In this document: positions 35,865 to 44,684 of the stretch, piece by piece
Position numbering within the stretch: the stretch's first letter is position 1
Layout of the letters: each line of letters opens with the position of its first letter
NCBI GenBank assembly: GCA_025558095.1
Contig: JAIVFI010000003.1
Location: 558,001 to 622,000 of the forward strand
DNA from: Hyaloraphidium curvatum
Taxonomy: Eukaryota; Monoblepharomycota; Hyaloraphidiomycetes; Hyaloraphidiales; Hyaloraphidiaceae
Direction: 5' to 3'
DNA: 64,000 bases
The notes under the pieces: model-generated
Database searches by the model: none
Seen by the model: only the letters and a program-made list of their open reading frames with translations
Told to the model about the DNA's origin: nothing
Position numbers and translations under genes: made by a program

Positions 35865-36033
35865 TGCTGAGCGATTTGCTTTGAAACTCTCGGCCCGAGA
35901 GGAGCCGGAACTGTGGCGCGAGTTTTCGCTAGGACGCTCTAAGGCACTTTCTTCGGGGTTAGGGCGTTCCTCGTAGTTGCGCTCGCCCTGCCTCGAAGTC
36001 TTGCTCATCGACCTCGCACCTTGCCCGACCGCC

Positions 36034-36537
36034 ATGGGAATCGTCCGCTCGCTCCTCGGCCCCGGCGAACGCGCCATCCGCGCGAAGGCCATCGCCGACC
36101 GCATGTTCTGGCAGGTGAGCAGCGCGGGCGCCACGCGGGCCCCCACAGGCGCGGGCACATCTCGGCGCCGCGCACCGGACGCGGATTCCCTGGGAGCGGG
36201 CTGTTGAATCGGCGCTGTGCGGCGCACGGGGGAGGGACGGCGCGGGCATCCGCCGTCGCGGGCGCCGGATGACGCACCGCGGGCCGGACCGCCGGGGAGC
36301 ACTCTGGCGGCACGCATCCGGAGCTTGGCGCGGCTCGTTGGACCTCCGGAGCACGGAACAACATCTGACGGACTTGTTCTGGTGCAGCAACCGAGCGACG
36401 TGCCCGTCTTCCTCCGCGGGAGGGGCGACAAGGGCTACTACACCGTCTCCTACGGCCTCGCCCTCGGCGGCGTCCTGTACGCCTTTGTCTGCGCTGCCCA
36501 GATGGCTCTGGTTGGTGTCCATTGGACCGGATGCTGA
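36034..36537 (+). CDS. COX7A: Cytochrome c oxidase subunit 7A-like
   Basis: Exons 36034-36114 and 36388-36537 give a 76-residue protein. A basic amphipathic start (MGIVRSLLGPGERAIRAKAI) is followed by QQPSDVPVFLRGRGDKGYYT, matching the family hallmark (D-x-PVHLKGG), and then one membrane span, VSYGLALGGVLYAFVCAAQM. Length, the single C-terminal helix and the motif all fit subunit VIIa of respiratory complex IV in the inner mitochondrial membrane. The intron is 273 nt, several times longer than typical here. Confidence 0.8.
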
Positions 36538-36679
36538 GTCGCTTTCTCACGCCGCGTCCCACCGCAGAGGAAGTGAACGGCTTCGGGGACCTTGCGGGCA
36601 TTGCGCGATGTGCTCCTCGGACGCAGATCGCTCCGTGTAGGCGCGGGGGCTTCTGTTAACACTACTGCCATATTGCTTT

Positions 36680-38224
36680 TCACACTGCAACATTGGCTCC
36701 TGCCAGGGCCGCCGTCTCCTTCTTTTTCTGGCCATGGCGGATGCCCGCATCCCCGTCCCCCTGCGCAGCACCGACGCCGGCCGTCCCATTGGAAAGCATG
36801 AATTCGCCCTTGAGCCTGCAAAACTTCCAGTGCTGCCAAAGTGCCCTGCGCTCGATGAAGCACCGTCCGCATCCGTCCTCCGCGGTCCGCGGACAGCGCA
36901 TCTCGAGCCCCAGCACAGGCTTCAGGTTCTCGAGATGCATCTGCATGCCCCACGGCTGGTCGACTACCGCCAGGCCGCATGTCCCGCACGGGAAAAAGTC
37001 GTAACCCGCGTCCTCCTTCTCGAGGCCGTTCCTCCTCCCCGCCTCCTCCTCGTCCGCACCCTCTTCTCCGAAAAGCGCGACCAGTTCGCCGCGCGAGACC
37101 CGGTCATGCTTGTTGGTCCGGTGCTGGAACAGTCGGTGTTCGGAGCCGTATCGGCGACCGCAGTCTTCGCAGACGTGCTTGAGCTCCGGCTCCGGCGACC
37201 AGTCCGCTCCTTCGACCTGCAGCACGTGGATCTGGTACACGTGCGAGCCATGGGCACGGGCGGTCGCAAAAGTCCTCGGGCAGTGCGGGCAGGCAAAGGG
37301 TTTCGCAGCGGTTGCAGGTGCAGCTTGCCGTTTTGCGGCTGGGGAAGGCCTCGCATCTTCGGAGGAGGCAGGCGACAATCGTCCATCCACCGCGCCTTCC
37401 GCCTCTCCCAATGCTTCTCCATTTGCGTCCCCTGCGACCTCCTGGCCCTGACCCGGGGCTACCTGGCCCTCCTCGGCAAACACCCAGCACCAGCTCCTCA
37501 TCTCGCTCCCCGTGTGCTTCCTCGTCTTTTCGTTCTTGAAGCTCTGGCCCGTCTTGTTCCTTTTCGGCTCGTAGCCCGGGTATTCGCGCTCGTCGAAGCC
37601 CTCCTTGGACCGGTGCGCCAGGAGTCCGCCCTTGGTCGCCTGCGAGACAATCTCCCACCGCCCGTCCTGTCCTTCGAGCAAAGACACCTGTACCCTGCCC
37701 CCGGACACAATCCGGCCCGCTGCGCTCCGGAAAAAGTGGGCGAGCAGGCACCGGTGCAGCCGGAAGTCTTCGGTTCCCAGATGCGGATGGTTCCATGCGA
37801 TGCGGTCGAAGCGCGTCCGCGGGAAAACCGAGTCCAGGTCCCACGCATTGACTTCATGCATCACCCGCGAAGCGTCGTCCGAGTCGGGCGGCACGCCGAT
37901 GCGCAGTGAGGCGGCTTCGCAGGCCTGGTCCAGCGAAGCCAGCAGAACACGGGAGTCGTGGTACTTAGACACCACCTGGGCTCGCGTGTCGAAAGAGGTC
38001 GCCACAAGCTGAACGAGGTGCGGCCGCGTGCGGTACAGGTCCGGAAGATCCAGGAAGAACGCGGCGGGGCCGGCCACCTCCCGTTCGTCCCAAAGGAAGT
38101 GCGCAAGTGCTCTCGCAAAGGCAAAGTTGCCCTCGCCGAGGAGGAGCACGCGGAACAGGGGCAGCCCTTCGTAAAGAAGGGATTCGGCGGGGCCGTCCGG
38201 CCCTGGCTCTGCCGTAGCGGTCAT
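36680..38224 (-). CDS. BMT5: BMT5-like rRNA methyltransferase domain fused to C2H2 fingers
   Basis: 514 codons, one exon. The N-terminal half is the DUF2431/Bmt5 methyltransferase: SAM loop RVLLLGEGNFAFARALAHFL, VVSKYHDSRVLLASLDQAC, FDRIAWNHPHLGTEDFRLHR and the substrate-region GYEPKRNKTGQSFKN. By family it methylates N3 of a uridine in 25S rRNA in the nucleolus. The C-terminal part has C2H2-type fingers (CPHCPRTFATARAHGSHVYQ...; CEDCGRRYGSEHRLFQHRTN...) and a last Cys-rich module (CGTCGLAVVDQPWGMQMH). Yeast Bmt5 lacks such fingers, so this is an enlarged architecture. Confidence 0.82.
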   Translation of the reverse strand: MTATAEPGPDGPAESLLYEGLPLFRVLLLGEGNFAFARALAHFLWDEREVAGPAAFFLDLPDLYRTRPHLVQLVATSFDTRAQVVSKYHDSRVLLASLDQACEAASLRIGVPPDSDDASRVMHEVNAWDLDSVFPRTRFDRIAWNHPHLGTEDFRLHRCLLAHFFRSAAGRIVSGGRVQVSLLEGQDGRWEIVSQATKGGLLAHRSKEGFDEREYPGYEPKRNKTGQSFKNEKTRKHTGSEMRSWCWVFAEEGQVAPGQGQEVAGDANGEALGEAEGAVDGRLSPASSEDARPSPAAKRQAAPATAAKPFACPHCPRTFATARAHGSHVYQIHVLQVEGADWSPEPELKHVCEDCGRRYGSEHRLFQHRTNKHDRVSRGELVALFGEEGADEEEAGRRNGLEKEDAGYDFFPCGTCGLAVVDQPWGMQMHLENLKPVLGLEMRCPRTAEDGCGRCFIERRALWQHWKFCRLKGEFMLSNGTAGVGAAQGDGDAGIRHGQKKKETAALAGANVAV

Positions 38225-38409
38225 TGCGGAGGACTGAAAATCAGGGAGTCGTTCAGTTGACTTCTTTGCTTCGCCGGACAGTCAGAGATCGGACGATGTC
38301 AGGGCGTCTTGGCAACATTTTCACGCGAAGATCAGCTCGCAATGTCATTTTCACAGTGGCAATCGCCAATAGAAGACAAGAATCCGCCACTTTTGCCCGG
38401 CCGCCCCGA

Positions 38410-39883
38410 TCACAGGGCGTTGCCCACCGCCGCAGGCACGTAGCCCACGGGCTGCTGATACTCGGCGTACGGGGTCCGCTGCATGCCCCAACCCTCCTGC
38501 ATGGGATCGGGCGGGCGTTGCGGCGCCGCGGCGTAGGCGCCGAGGTAGTCTGGCTGCGCCGCGGCCATCCTCGCCGAATCGGAAAACGCGGCAGAGGGCG
38601 GGTACATCGGCTGCCCCGGCGAGCGCCCGGGAGATCGTTGCTGTTGGGCGATGGGTGGAGGGGCGAGGGGATACGGTTGCGGTGGCGGTGGAGTCCGCTG
38701 TGGTGCACCGGCGGCGCGCAGGTAGTCCGCCGATGGAGACGCCTGATACGGCGCCGCTCCGTGGAAGGAAGGTGTCCCCTGCTGAGCAGGAGCTCCATAG
38801 TTGGAAGCAGCCTGCCGCGTGTCTGCCGGCGGCGCGCCGGATTGCGGGTGCCCGCCGCCGCCGCTACTCTGCGCCGCCGCGCCCTGGTAGGCTCCCGACG
38901 GGCCCGACGAGGAAAATCCGCCCCCTCCAAAACCGTTCGCCCCGTCGCCGCCGTCCGTATCCGGCGGGCGCTTGCGGTTGTCGAACCGCATGCCCGCGTA
39001 GTCCGCCTGCGCCGCCGTGTCGCGCAGGACCAGGCCCCGGTCCGGGACCCCGCGCGCAAACACCTCCGAGGCATGCCGCAGGAGCGCGTCGCCCATGCGC
39101 TGCAGCTCCTCGATGGTCACGTGCAGGTTAAAGTCGTTGAAGATGAGGAATTCGAGCTCCAGCTGGTTGAGCTCCATGACAGGCAGCCCCCCGACCTGGT
39201 CCGTCCAACCAAGGCGGCAGCAGGAGCAGGCAGGCGGAGACGAGCGCGACGACCGTTAGTGTATGTTTGGGCCCTGGCACAGCAGCCCCCACCTTCGCGT
39301 AGTGCGAGTTGAGGAAGAAGACGTCGGAGAACAGCTTGCTGGCGACCATGACGCCGGTGATGACCAGCCTGTGCACGTTGTACGAATTGATGATGAGCAC
39401 CTTCTTCTTGCGCTTCTTGGACATTGTGAACTCGACGCCGTCGTCGTCCGAGCCGGGGCGGCCGATTGCCAGCGGGCCCAGCGCCGGCGGCTCGACGCCC
39501 TCCGCGGGCTGCCGCGGGCCGAACGGCTGAAAAGCGTGCAGGCCCTGCGTGATCGCGCCGGGCGACGGCGGCGGCGGCGCGGCCTGCGGGGGGGCGGGGG
39601 AGGGGGCGTCCGCGGCGTCCAGCAGCGCGTTTGCGCGGCGCGAGATGCGGTCGAAGTACACGAGCACGGCGAGGAACACCTCGTTTCCGCACGGCGCGTA
39701 CTTGAGGATGCGGCCCAAATAGGCGAGCACGTCGATGGTCGGCACGGTGCGCGCGTGGAACCGCGTGAGGTCGCCGCGGCCGACGCCGTCGTTCGCCGCC
39801 GTGAGCCGCTCGACGTGCGCCGCGACGAGCCGGATCGTGTCGGCCGGCGCGCACGTGCCGAGGTCGAACGTCGGCGACGCCAT
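38410..39883 (-). CDS. Pho80-like P-type cyclin
   Basis: Two exons. The cyclin box has TVPTIDVLAYLGRILKYAPC, EVFLAVLVYFDRISRRANAL, then, after a Pro-rich insert, KKVLIINSYNVHRLVITGVM and VASKLFSDVFFLNSHYAK. The intron (GTGGGGGC...GGACCAG) joins to VGGLPVMELNQLELEFLIFN-DFNLHV, a Pho80/cyclin-U hallmark. The C-terminal half is a disordered Gln/Pro/Tyr/Gly-rich tail (YGAPAQQGTPSFHGAAPYQA). By family it binds a Pho85-type CDK, linking nutrient or phosphate status to transcription. An insert of about 60 residues inside the cyclin box is unusual. The chosen start is MASPTFDLG; upstream in-frame ATGs exist. Confidence 0.87.
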
Positions 39884-40206
39884 TCCCGCGGGGGACGCTT
39901 GAGCGGGTGGAGGCGCACGCGTCGACCACGCCCCGACCCTGCGCAACCTCCCAAGGCTGGCCACGATCCACTGCTCAGAAAAAGATCGCATTTCCTGCAC
40001 AATTTCACACATGCTCTAACCGGTGCAGCTTGCCGGCGAGTTCGGCACGGTCCCAGGCCGCAGCCTTTAGGGATCGCGCTTCATGACGCCCCCGTTCCGT
40101 CTCGGAGATCGGCTCGTCGCCGATGCCCGGGGGCAGAGTGCCAGCTCGCTACGCCGTCCTCGACATTGGGGCGGCGCGGGCCCAGATGGACCCGCGCCTA
40201 CCGACC
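39884..40206. other. Intergenic, between cyclin start and SelK-like stop
   Basis: 323 bp, presumed cyclin promoter plus the 3' end of the SelK-like transcript. No coding feature supported. No SECIS-like element is apparent downstream of the SelK-like stop by eye. Confidence 0.45.
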
Positions 40207-40721
40207 TCAGGATCCTCCACCTCCCGGCATGCATGCCGGATCGGCTGCGGTGCTCAGTCCGTGCACGTTGCCTCCCATGCGCCTCGTCGGCCCGCCGCCG
40301 GACCGGTCCCATGCCGATGAAGAGCCGCGCCTGCCGAGCTGCGCGCTGCCGTTGCCGTTGTACGTGCTCGCGGCCTTGCGCGGCGCGGCAGACGCCGAGA
40401 CCGGCTGCGATGCCGCCTGGGGCTGCGAGTGCGGAGCGAGTAGAGAGGAGGAAAGGCGTCGTTGATGTGGCAGGCGTCGAGGGCGGCCAGGGAACGGCAG
40501 GAAGTCAGCCAACGTCAGAACCCCTGCGCGGCCCGAGGGGCCGCGGGCCCTCCCGAAGCCCTCCTCGGCCGAAAGGAGCAACGCACCGAAAGCAGCGTCA
40601 TGAAGAAGAGGTAGATGATGTTGAGCAGCTGCCAAAGGTAGCCCTGGGCCGACTGGAGGGGGTTCCTCCAGACCTCCTTGGTCGGAGCGTCCACCGTGCC
40701 GTCACCGAGGACATACGGCAT
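40207..40721 (-). CDS. SELENOK: Selenoprotein K-like ER protein, Sec replaced by Gly
   Basis: Exons 40587-40721 and 40207-40422 encode 116 residues. The N-terminus MPYVLGDGTVDAPTKEVWR matches SelK, followed by one membrane span, LWQLLNIIYLFFMTLLS. The cytosolic tail is Gly/Ser/Arg-rich and contains PTRRMGGN, equivalent to the SelK RRMG motif, and ends MPGGGGS where animal SelK ends in M-A-G-G-Sec-G-R. The Sec position is therefore Gly (residue 114), and the only tail cysteine is at 109. By family SelK works with p97 and ERAD and with palmitoylation in the ER membrane. Loss of the redox residue suggests only a scaffold role is kept. Confidence 0.75.
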
Positions 40722-40887
40722 CGCGGCGACGTAGGAAGGTACGCCGGAGCACGCAGAGTGCGGGAGACCGACCCACGGCCTGCCCGAGGCCAATGTCGTG
40801 GCGGTGTGTCACCGACTCCTCCCAGTGCTCCGCCGCCTGCACGTTTCCACCAGCATCTCCGTCTCGAATCCCTGCACACACGCTTCG

Positions 40888-42009
40888 ATGGCCCCGCTCG
40901 TCCTTGTCGAGAAGGATGGTCCGATCACAATCGTCACGATAAACAGGTCTCCGCGTCATATGCGCCGGCAGTCGCGGAGGAATGCTGACGCGTAGTTTCG
41001 TGCCTCCCACACAGGCCGGAGGCGAAGAACGCCGTGGGTATCACCCCCGGTGCCTCCGTGTACTTTCATCGGACCCACGGGCGATCTCTCCGGCCTCCAG
41101 GTCAACAGGCCGACTGCCCAGGCGCTCGCAGATGCCTTCCGGGACTTTGACCGCGACGAGAGCTCCAGCGTCGCGATCCTCACTGGTGCCGGGGGCACGT
41201 TCTGCGCAGGAGCAGATCTTCGGTAGGCTTTTTAACCCGTGTGAGCCATTGCGGACGGCTGACCCTCAAGGGCGCGCAACAACGCAGTGCCGTGCTCTCG
41301 AACGATCCCCAGCTGATGAATCGCATGGAGACGGACATGTTGGCCGACGGACCCATGGGCCCGACGCGGATGGTCCTCAGCAAGCCGGTGATCGCCGCCG
41401 TGGAGGGCTTCGCGGTCGCAGGGGGCCTGGAGCTGGCCTGTTGGACGGACCTGCGGGTGGCTGCGGAGGACAGCGTGTTTGGAGGTGCGCTAGTGGAGGC
41501 ACGCTGACCGGAGCATCTTTGCTGAACGGCTTGGGGACCGACAGTGTTCTGCAGGTCCAAAGGAGTACCGCTGGTAGACGGCGGCACCGTGCGGTTGCCG
41601 AGATTGATAGGAATGTCTGCAGCCATGGACCTGATCTTGACTGGTGAGCGGTTAGCCTTGGAGCTCGTTCTGCTGTATCTGATCGGCGAGTTGGTGCACC
41701 ACAGGACGGGACGTGCCGGCAAAGGAGGCCAAGGCCATGAATTTGGTCAACCGCCTCGCGCCCAAAGGCCAGGCACTCGCCGAGGCCAAGAAGCTCGCCG
41801 CACTGCTCGCCTCCCATCCGCAGACCTGCATGCGCAACGACAGGCGGTCGGCCTACGCTGCGGAGGGACGATCGGAGGGCGACGCGCTGCGGGAGGAGTT
41901 CGCCTTGGGGCTGGCGAGTTTGCGGACTGCCGACCAGCAGGGCGCGATCTCGAGCTTCTTCTCGGAGAAGAAGAAGGGGGAGATATGGACCGGCGGATCA
42001 AAGCTGTGA
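40888..42009 (+). CDS. Enoyl-CoA hydratase/isomerase (crotonase) family enzyme
   Basis: Six exons of clean family sequence: MAPLVLVEKDGPITIVTINR-PEAKNA, VNRPTAQALADAFRDFD, AILTGAGGTFCAGADL (oxyanion-hole strand), DGPMGPTRMVLSKPVIAAVE, GFAVAGGLELACWTDLRVAA, VFCRSKGVPLVDGGTVRLPR, DLILTGRDVPAKEAKAMNLV and NRLAPKGQALAEAKKLAALL. About 265 residues. The subclass with WTDLRVA and VPL-DGGTVRLPRL is common in bacteria and fungi. By family it acts on acyl-CoA thioesters in fatty-acid or amino-acid breakdown; the exact substrate is unknown. No obvious targeting signal in the chosen start; the C-terminus GGSKL is a near match to a peroxisomal PTS1 (SKL). Confidence 0.93.
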
Positions 42010-42121
42010 TCGGGGCGTGCTTGATTCGAGAACAACTTTCCACCCTGGTTCCAACGACAATTCCGACTCTTCTGGCTCCGTTCCCGGGCGTTTCCGCACT
42101 CCATCCGACAATATCGGTGCG

Positions 42122-44404
42122 ATGCATCGTCCGCGCAGCCGCCGTGTTTCCGGGCGCCCGGGCTGCTGCCACCACCACCACCACCGGCACGAATCCCGGC
42201 CGGCACTGGACGTCGAACACCTCCCTGCGTCCGTGGACGCGTTGCTCGAAAGGCATCGCGAGCCACCGAGGGATCGAAAGAGCGGCGAGTACCGCATCGA
42301 GGCGGCTCACGGGACCTTTGCGATTCGCGGCGCGGCGGTTCCTCACCACGTGGGGCCCTTGCCATTCCTCGTCGTCAGAGCTCACCTGATGTGTTATATG
42401 CATTTGCAGAGGGTTCCCGATGTCTTGGTCCGACTTCGAGCGGAGAAGATGGTGTCGACGGTGGTCGTCGACGCGCTGGTTTCGGACGAAGGTGGTAGCT
42501 CAACGAGTTCGGCCCGGGTCATGTCGAATGCTCACCAGTGCCTTCAGGTCTCGCCGACGTTGTCGATGCGCTAAGGCACAGCAGGAATGTTGCTGCTCTC
42601 GAGATCAAGGTGTCCAAAATCGGGTAGGCTACACAAGCCAGTCCCTGCAGCGCCAGCCAACGTTCCTTCGCATCAGTGCCAGGACTGCACGAGCGCTATC
42701 TGAGCTCTTGAGCACAAGCAGCAGTCTGCAGAGGTACGTTCATTTCTTTGCGAGGGCCTCAGTCATCCCCGACCCTTCCAACCAACCAGCATCGCGCTGG
42801 AATGGAATTCTCTTGGGGCCGACACGGTCGCCGTGCGGATTCTGGCCGATGGGTTGGCATCCAGCGCGTCTCTTCGAGCTTTGGACCTCCGTAACAACCT
42901 CTTGGGGGATGACTCGATCCACATCCTCTCCGAGGGTCTGAAGAGGAACAAGGGGATTCGAACGATCGGTAAGATACCTTGACGGTGGCGCGCAAGCATG
43001 TTCTCAAGCGGTCGTCAGACCTGCGCTGGAACAGGCTGACGTCGCACGGTGCCAGCGTACTTTTGCACCTGCTTTATCACAGCACCTCGATCCAAAACCT
43101 CGAGCTAGCCGGCAACGAGGTATCCAACGAGCTGCTGGACAGCATCGCCGACCAGCTCGGCCAGCGCCGCCGCGAAGCCCCTCGACCGGCTTGCAGGGAA
43201 CCCGCAGAGCCGGACCTCGTGGAAACGTTCGAGTGTCTGAGGGCCACAAACAGGGATACCATGTCTTATCTTGGACAACAGCTGGCCAAAATGGAGCAGG
43301 AGCGTTCTGGGCTTGTGCTGACCAGCTTGCCGCCGCCGAGGGGGATCTCGAGCGCGCGAGACAAGACTGCCGGATGTGGCAGGAGCGAGCAAGGGTGTCT
43401 GAACAAGAGAAGATCAACTACGAGAAGGGCATGGAGAGCATGCAGGAGGAGACTGGCCTGCTGATCAAGACCTTGCAGGAACAGCTCGAGTCCGAAATGC
43501 AGGTGTGTGAAGGCTTTCGTGAAGGTGCGCAAGCTTACGCCTTGCCCATGGTCGGGAAGAAACGTCGCTCTGCTGCTCAGGCAGCACAGTCCGCGGCAGC
43601 GGACCAAACTCGCAAGATTCATCAGCTTGAAAGCGCACTGAAGGAAGCGGCGGGGAGACTGAGGAGCTCGGAGAGGCACAGTCGCGACATCGGCGAGGAG
43701 CTGGAGCGGCAGCGAATCCGAGTCCTAAATCTTGAGCAAGAATCTGCAGGTGAGGCGCCTCTCTTATAGTCAAGCCCCTGTTTGTCTGTTTTAAACCGGC
43801 CCTTGCGTGCCCAGAGAAAGTTGCTGCCGCGGAACGCATGTGTCAAGCAAGGCTGAGTGACGGCGAAGCACTTTGGAAGAACAGCGAGGAGCAGCTTCGC
43901 AGGGACTGCGAGGAGCAGCTCAGGTCGCTGAAGATTGCACATGATTCGCTGCAGGCCGAGCTGGATCGAAGCAACAATTCGAACGAGAGAACCTGTAACC
44001 AGCTCCAGAACCAGTTGCAGGGCTTGACGATCGCCAAATCCGAACTGACGGCGGAGGTGGCATGCCTCAGGAGTGAGGCGCAGGAGCTGTCTCGCTCCAA
44101 AGCGATCGTGGAAAGCGAATGCGAACGTTTGAAAGCGGAGGTCAGGAGGTTCCAGGAAGCGAGCGAAGCCCGTGCTGCAGATCTGGCAGGCGCGGTCGCC
44201 GATCGTGACCGCCTCGAAAAAGCCGAAAGAGCGTGGCAACGAACGAAGTGGGACCTGGAAGCAGTGATCACCAGGCTGAAGGACAACATCGAAAAGAGGG
44301 ACGAGCAAATGGAAAACCACCGCGCAGCAAGGGATGAGGCCGAAAGAAGGATCGACGACGCTGTCGCGATCCTGGCCTCGAAAGGAAGGCGGGTTCCCAA
44401 CTGA
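42122..44404 (+). CDS. LRRC45: LRRC45-like leucine-rich-repeat and coiled-coil protein
   Basis: Many short exons. RI-type leucine-rich repeats: VVDALRHSRNVAALEIKVSK, RISARTARALSELLSTSSSL, ISIALEWNSLGADTVAVRIL, LRALDLRNNLLGDDSIHILS, DLRWNRLTSHGASVLLHLLY and NLELAGNEVSNELLDSIADQ. Repeat order and wording (LEWNSLG, LDLRNN, DLRWN, LAGN) parallel animal LRRC45, and a long coiled coil follows as in that protein (LERARQDCRMWQERARVSEQ; ECERLKAEVRRFQEASEARA). LRRC45 is a centrosome linker/centriole appendage protein. The start and a few mid-gene introns are provisional. The frame ends ASKGRRVPN at 44404; part of the last exon is duplicated just downstream. Confidence 0.83.
44178..44382 (+). repeat. 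205-bp direct repeat, copy 1 (inside LRRC45-like last exon)
   Basis: Starts CAGATCTGGCAGGCGCGGTC and ends CTGGCCTCGAA. Compared line by line with 44425-44629 and found identical. Encodes coiled coil DLAGAVADRDRLEKAERAWQ through DDAVAILAS. Confidence 0.95.
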
Positions 44405-44424
44405 TTCGCTAGTTGACTCTTCTT

Positions 44425-44629
44425 CAGATCTGGCAGGCGCGGTCGCCGATCGTGACCGCCTCGAAAAAGCCGAAAGAGCGTGGCAACGAACGAAGTGGGA
44501 CCTGGAAGCAGTGATCACCAGGCTGAAGGACAACATCGAAAAGAGGGACGAGCAAATGGAAAACCACCGCGCAGCAAGGGATGAGGCCGAAAGAAGGATC
44601 GACGACGCTGTCGCGATCCTGGCCTCGAA
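44425..44629 (+). repeat. 205-bp direct repeat, copy 2 (downstream of stop)
   Basis: Exact copy of 44178-44382, offset 247 bp, which is not a multiple of three. It lies after the stop at 44404 and 55 bp before the convergent bHLH stop at 44685. It is bracketed by a 10-bp direct repeat ACTCTTCTTC (44416-44425 and 44629-44638). Confidence 0.95.
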
Positions 44630-44684
44630 CTCTTCTTCGTACATGGCGCGCACACGGCAAAAAGACAAGAATGGCGAGGCAGCT

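Noticed and set aside
40207-40209. TGA at the end of the SelK-like gene as a selenocysteine codon
   Set aside because: It lies two codons beyond the position equivalent to Sec and reading through gives no SelK-like sequence; it is most simply the stop.
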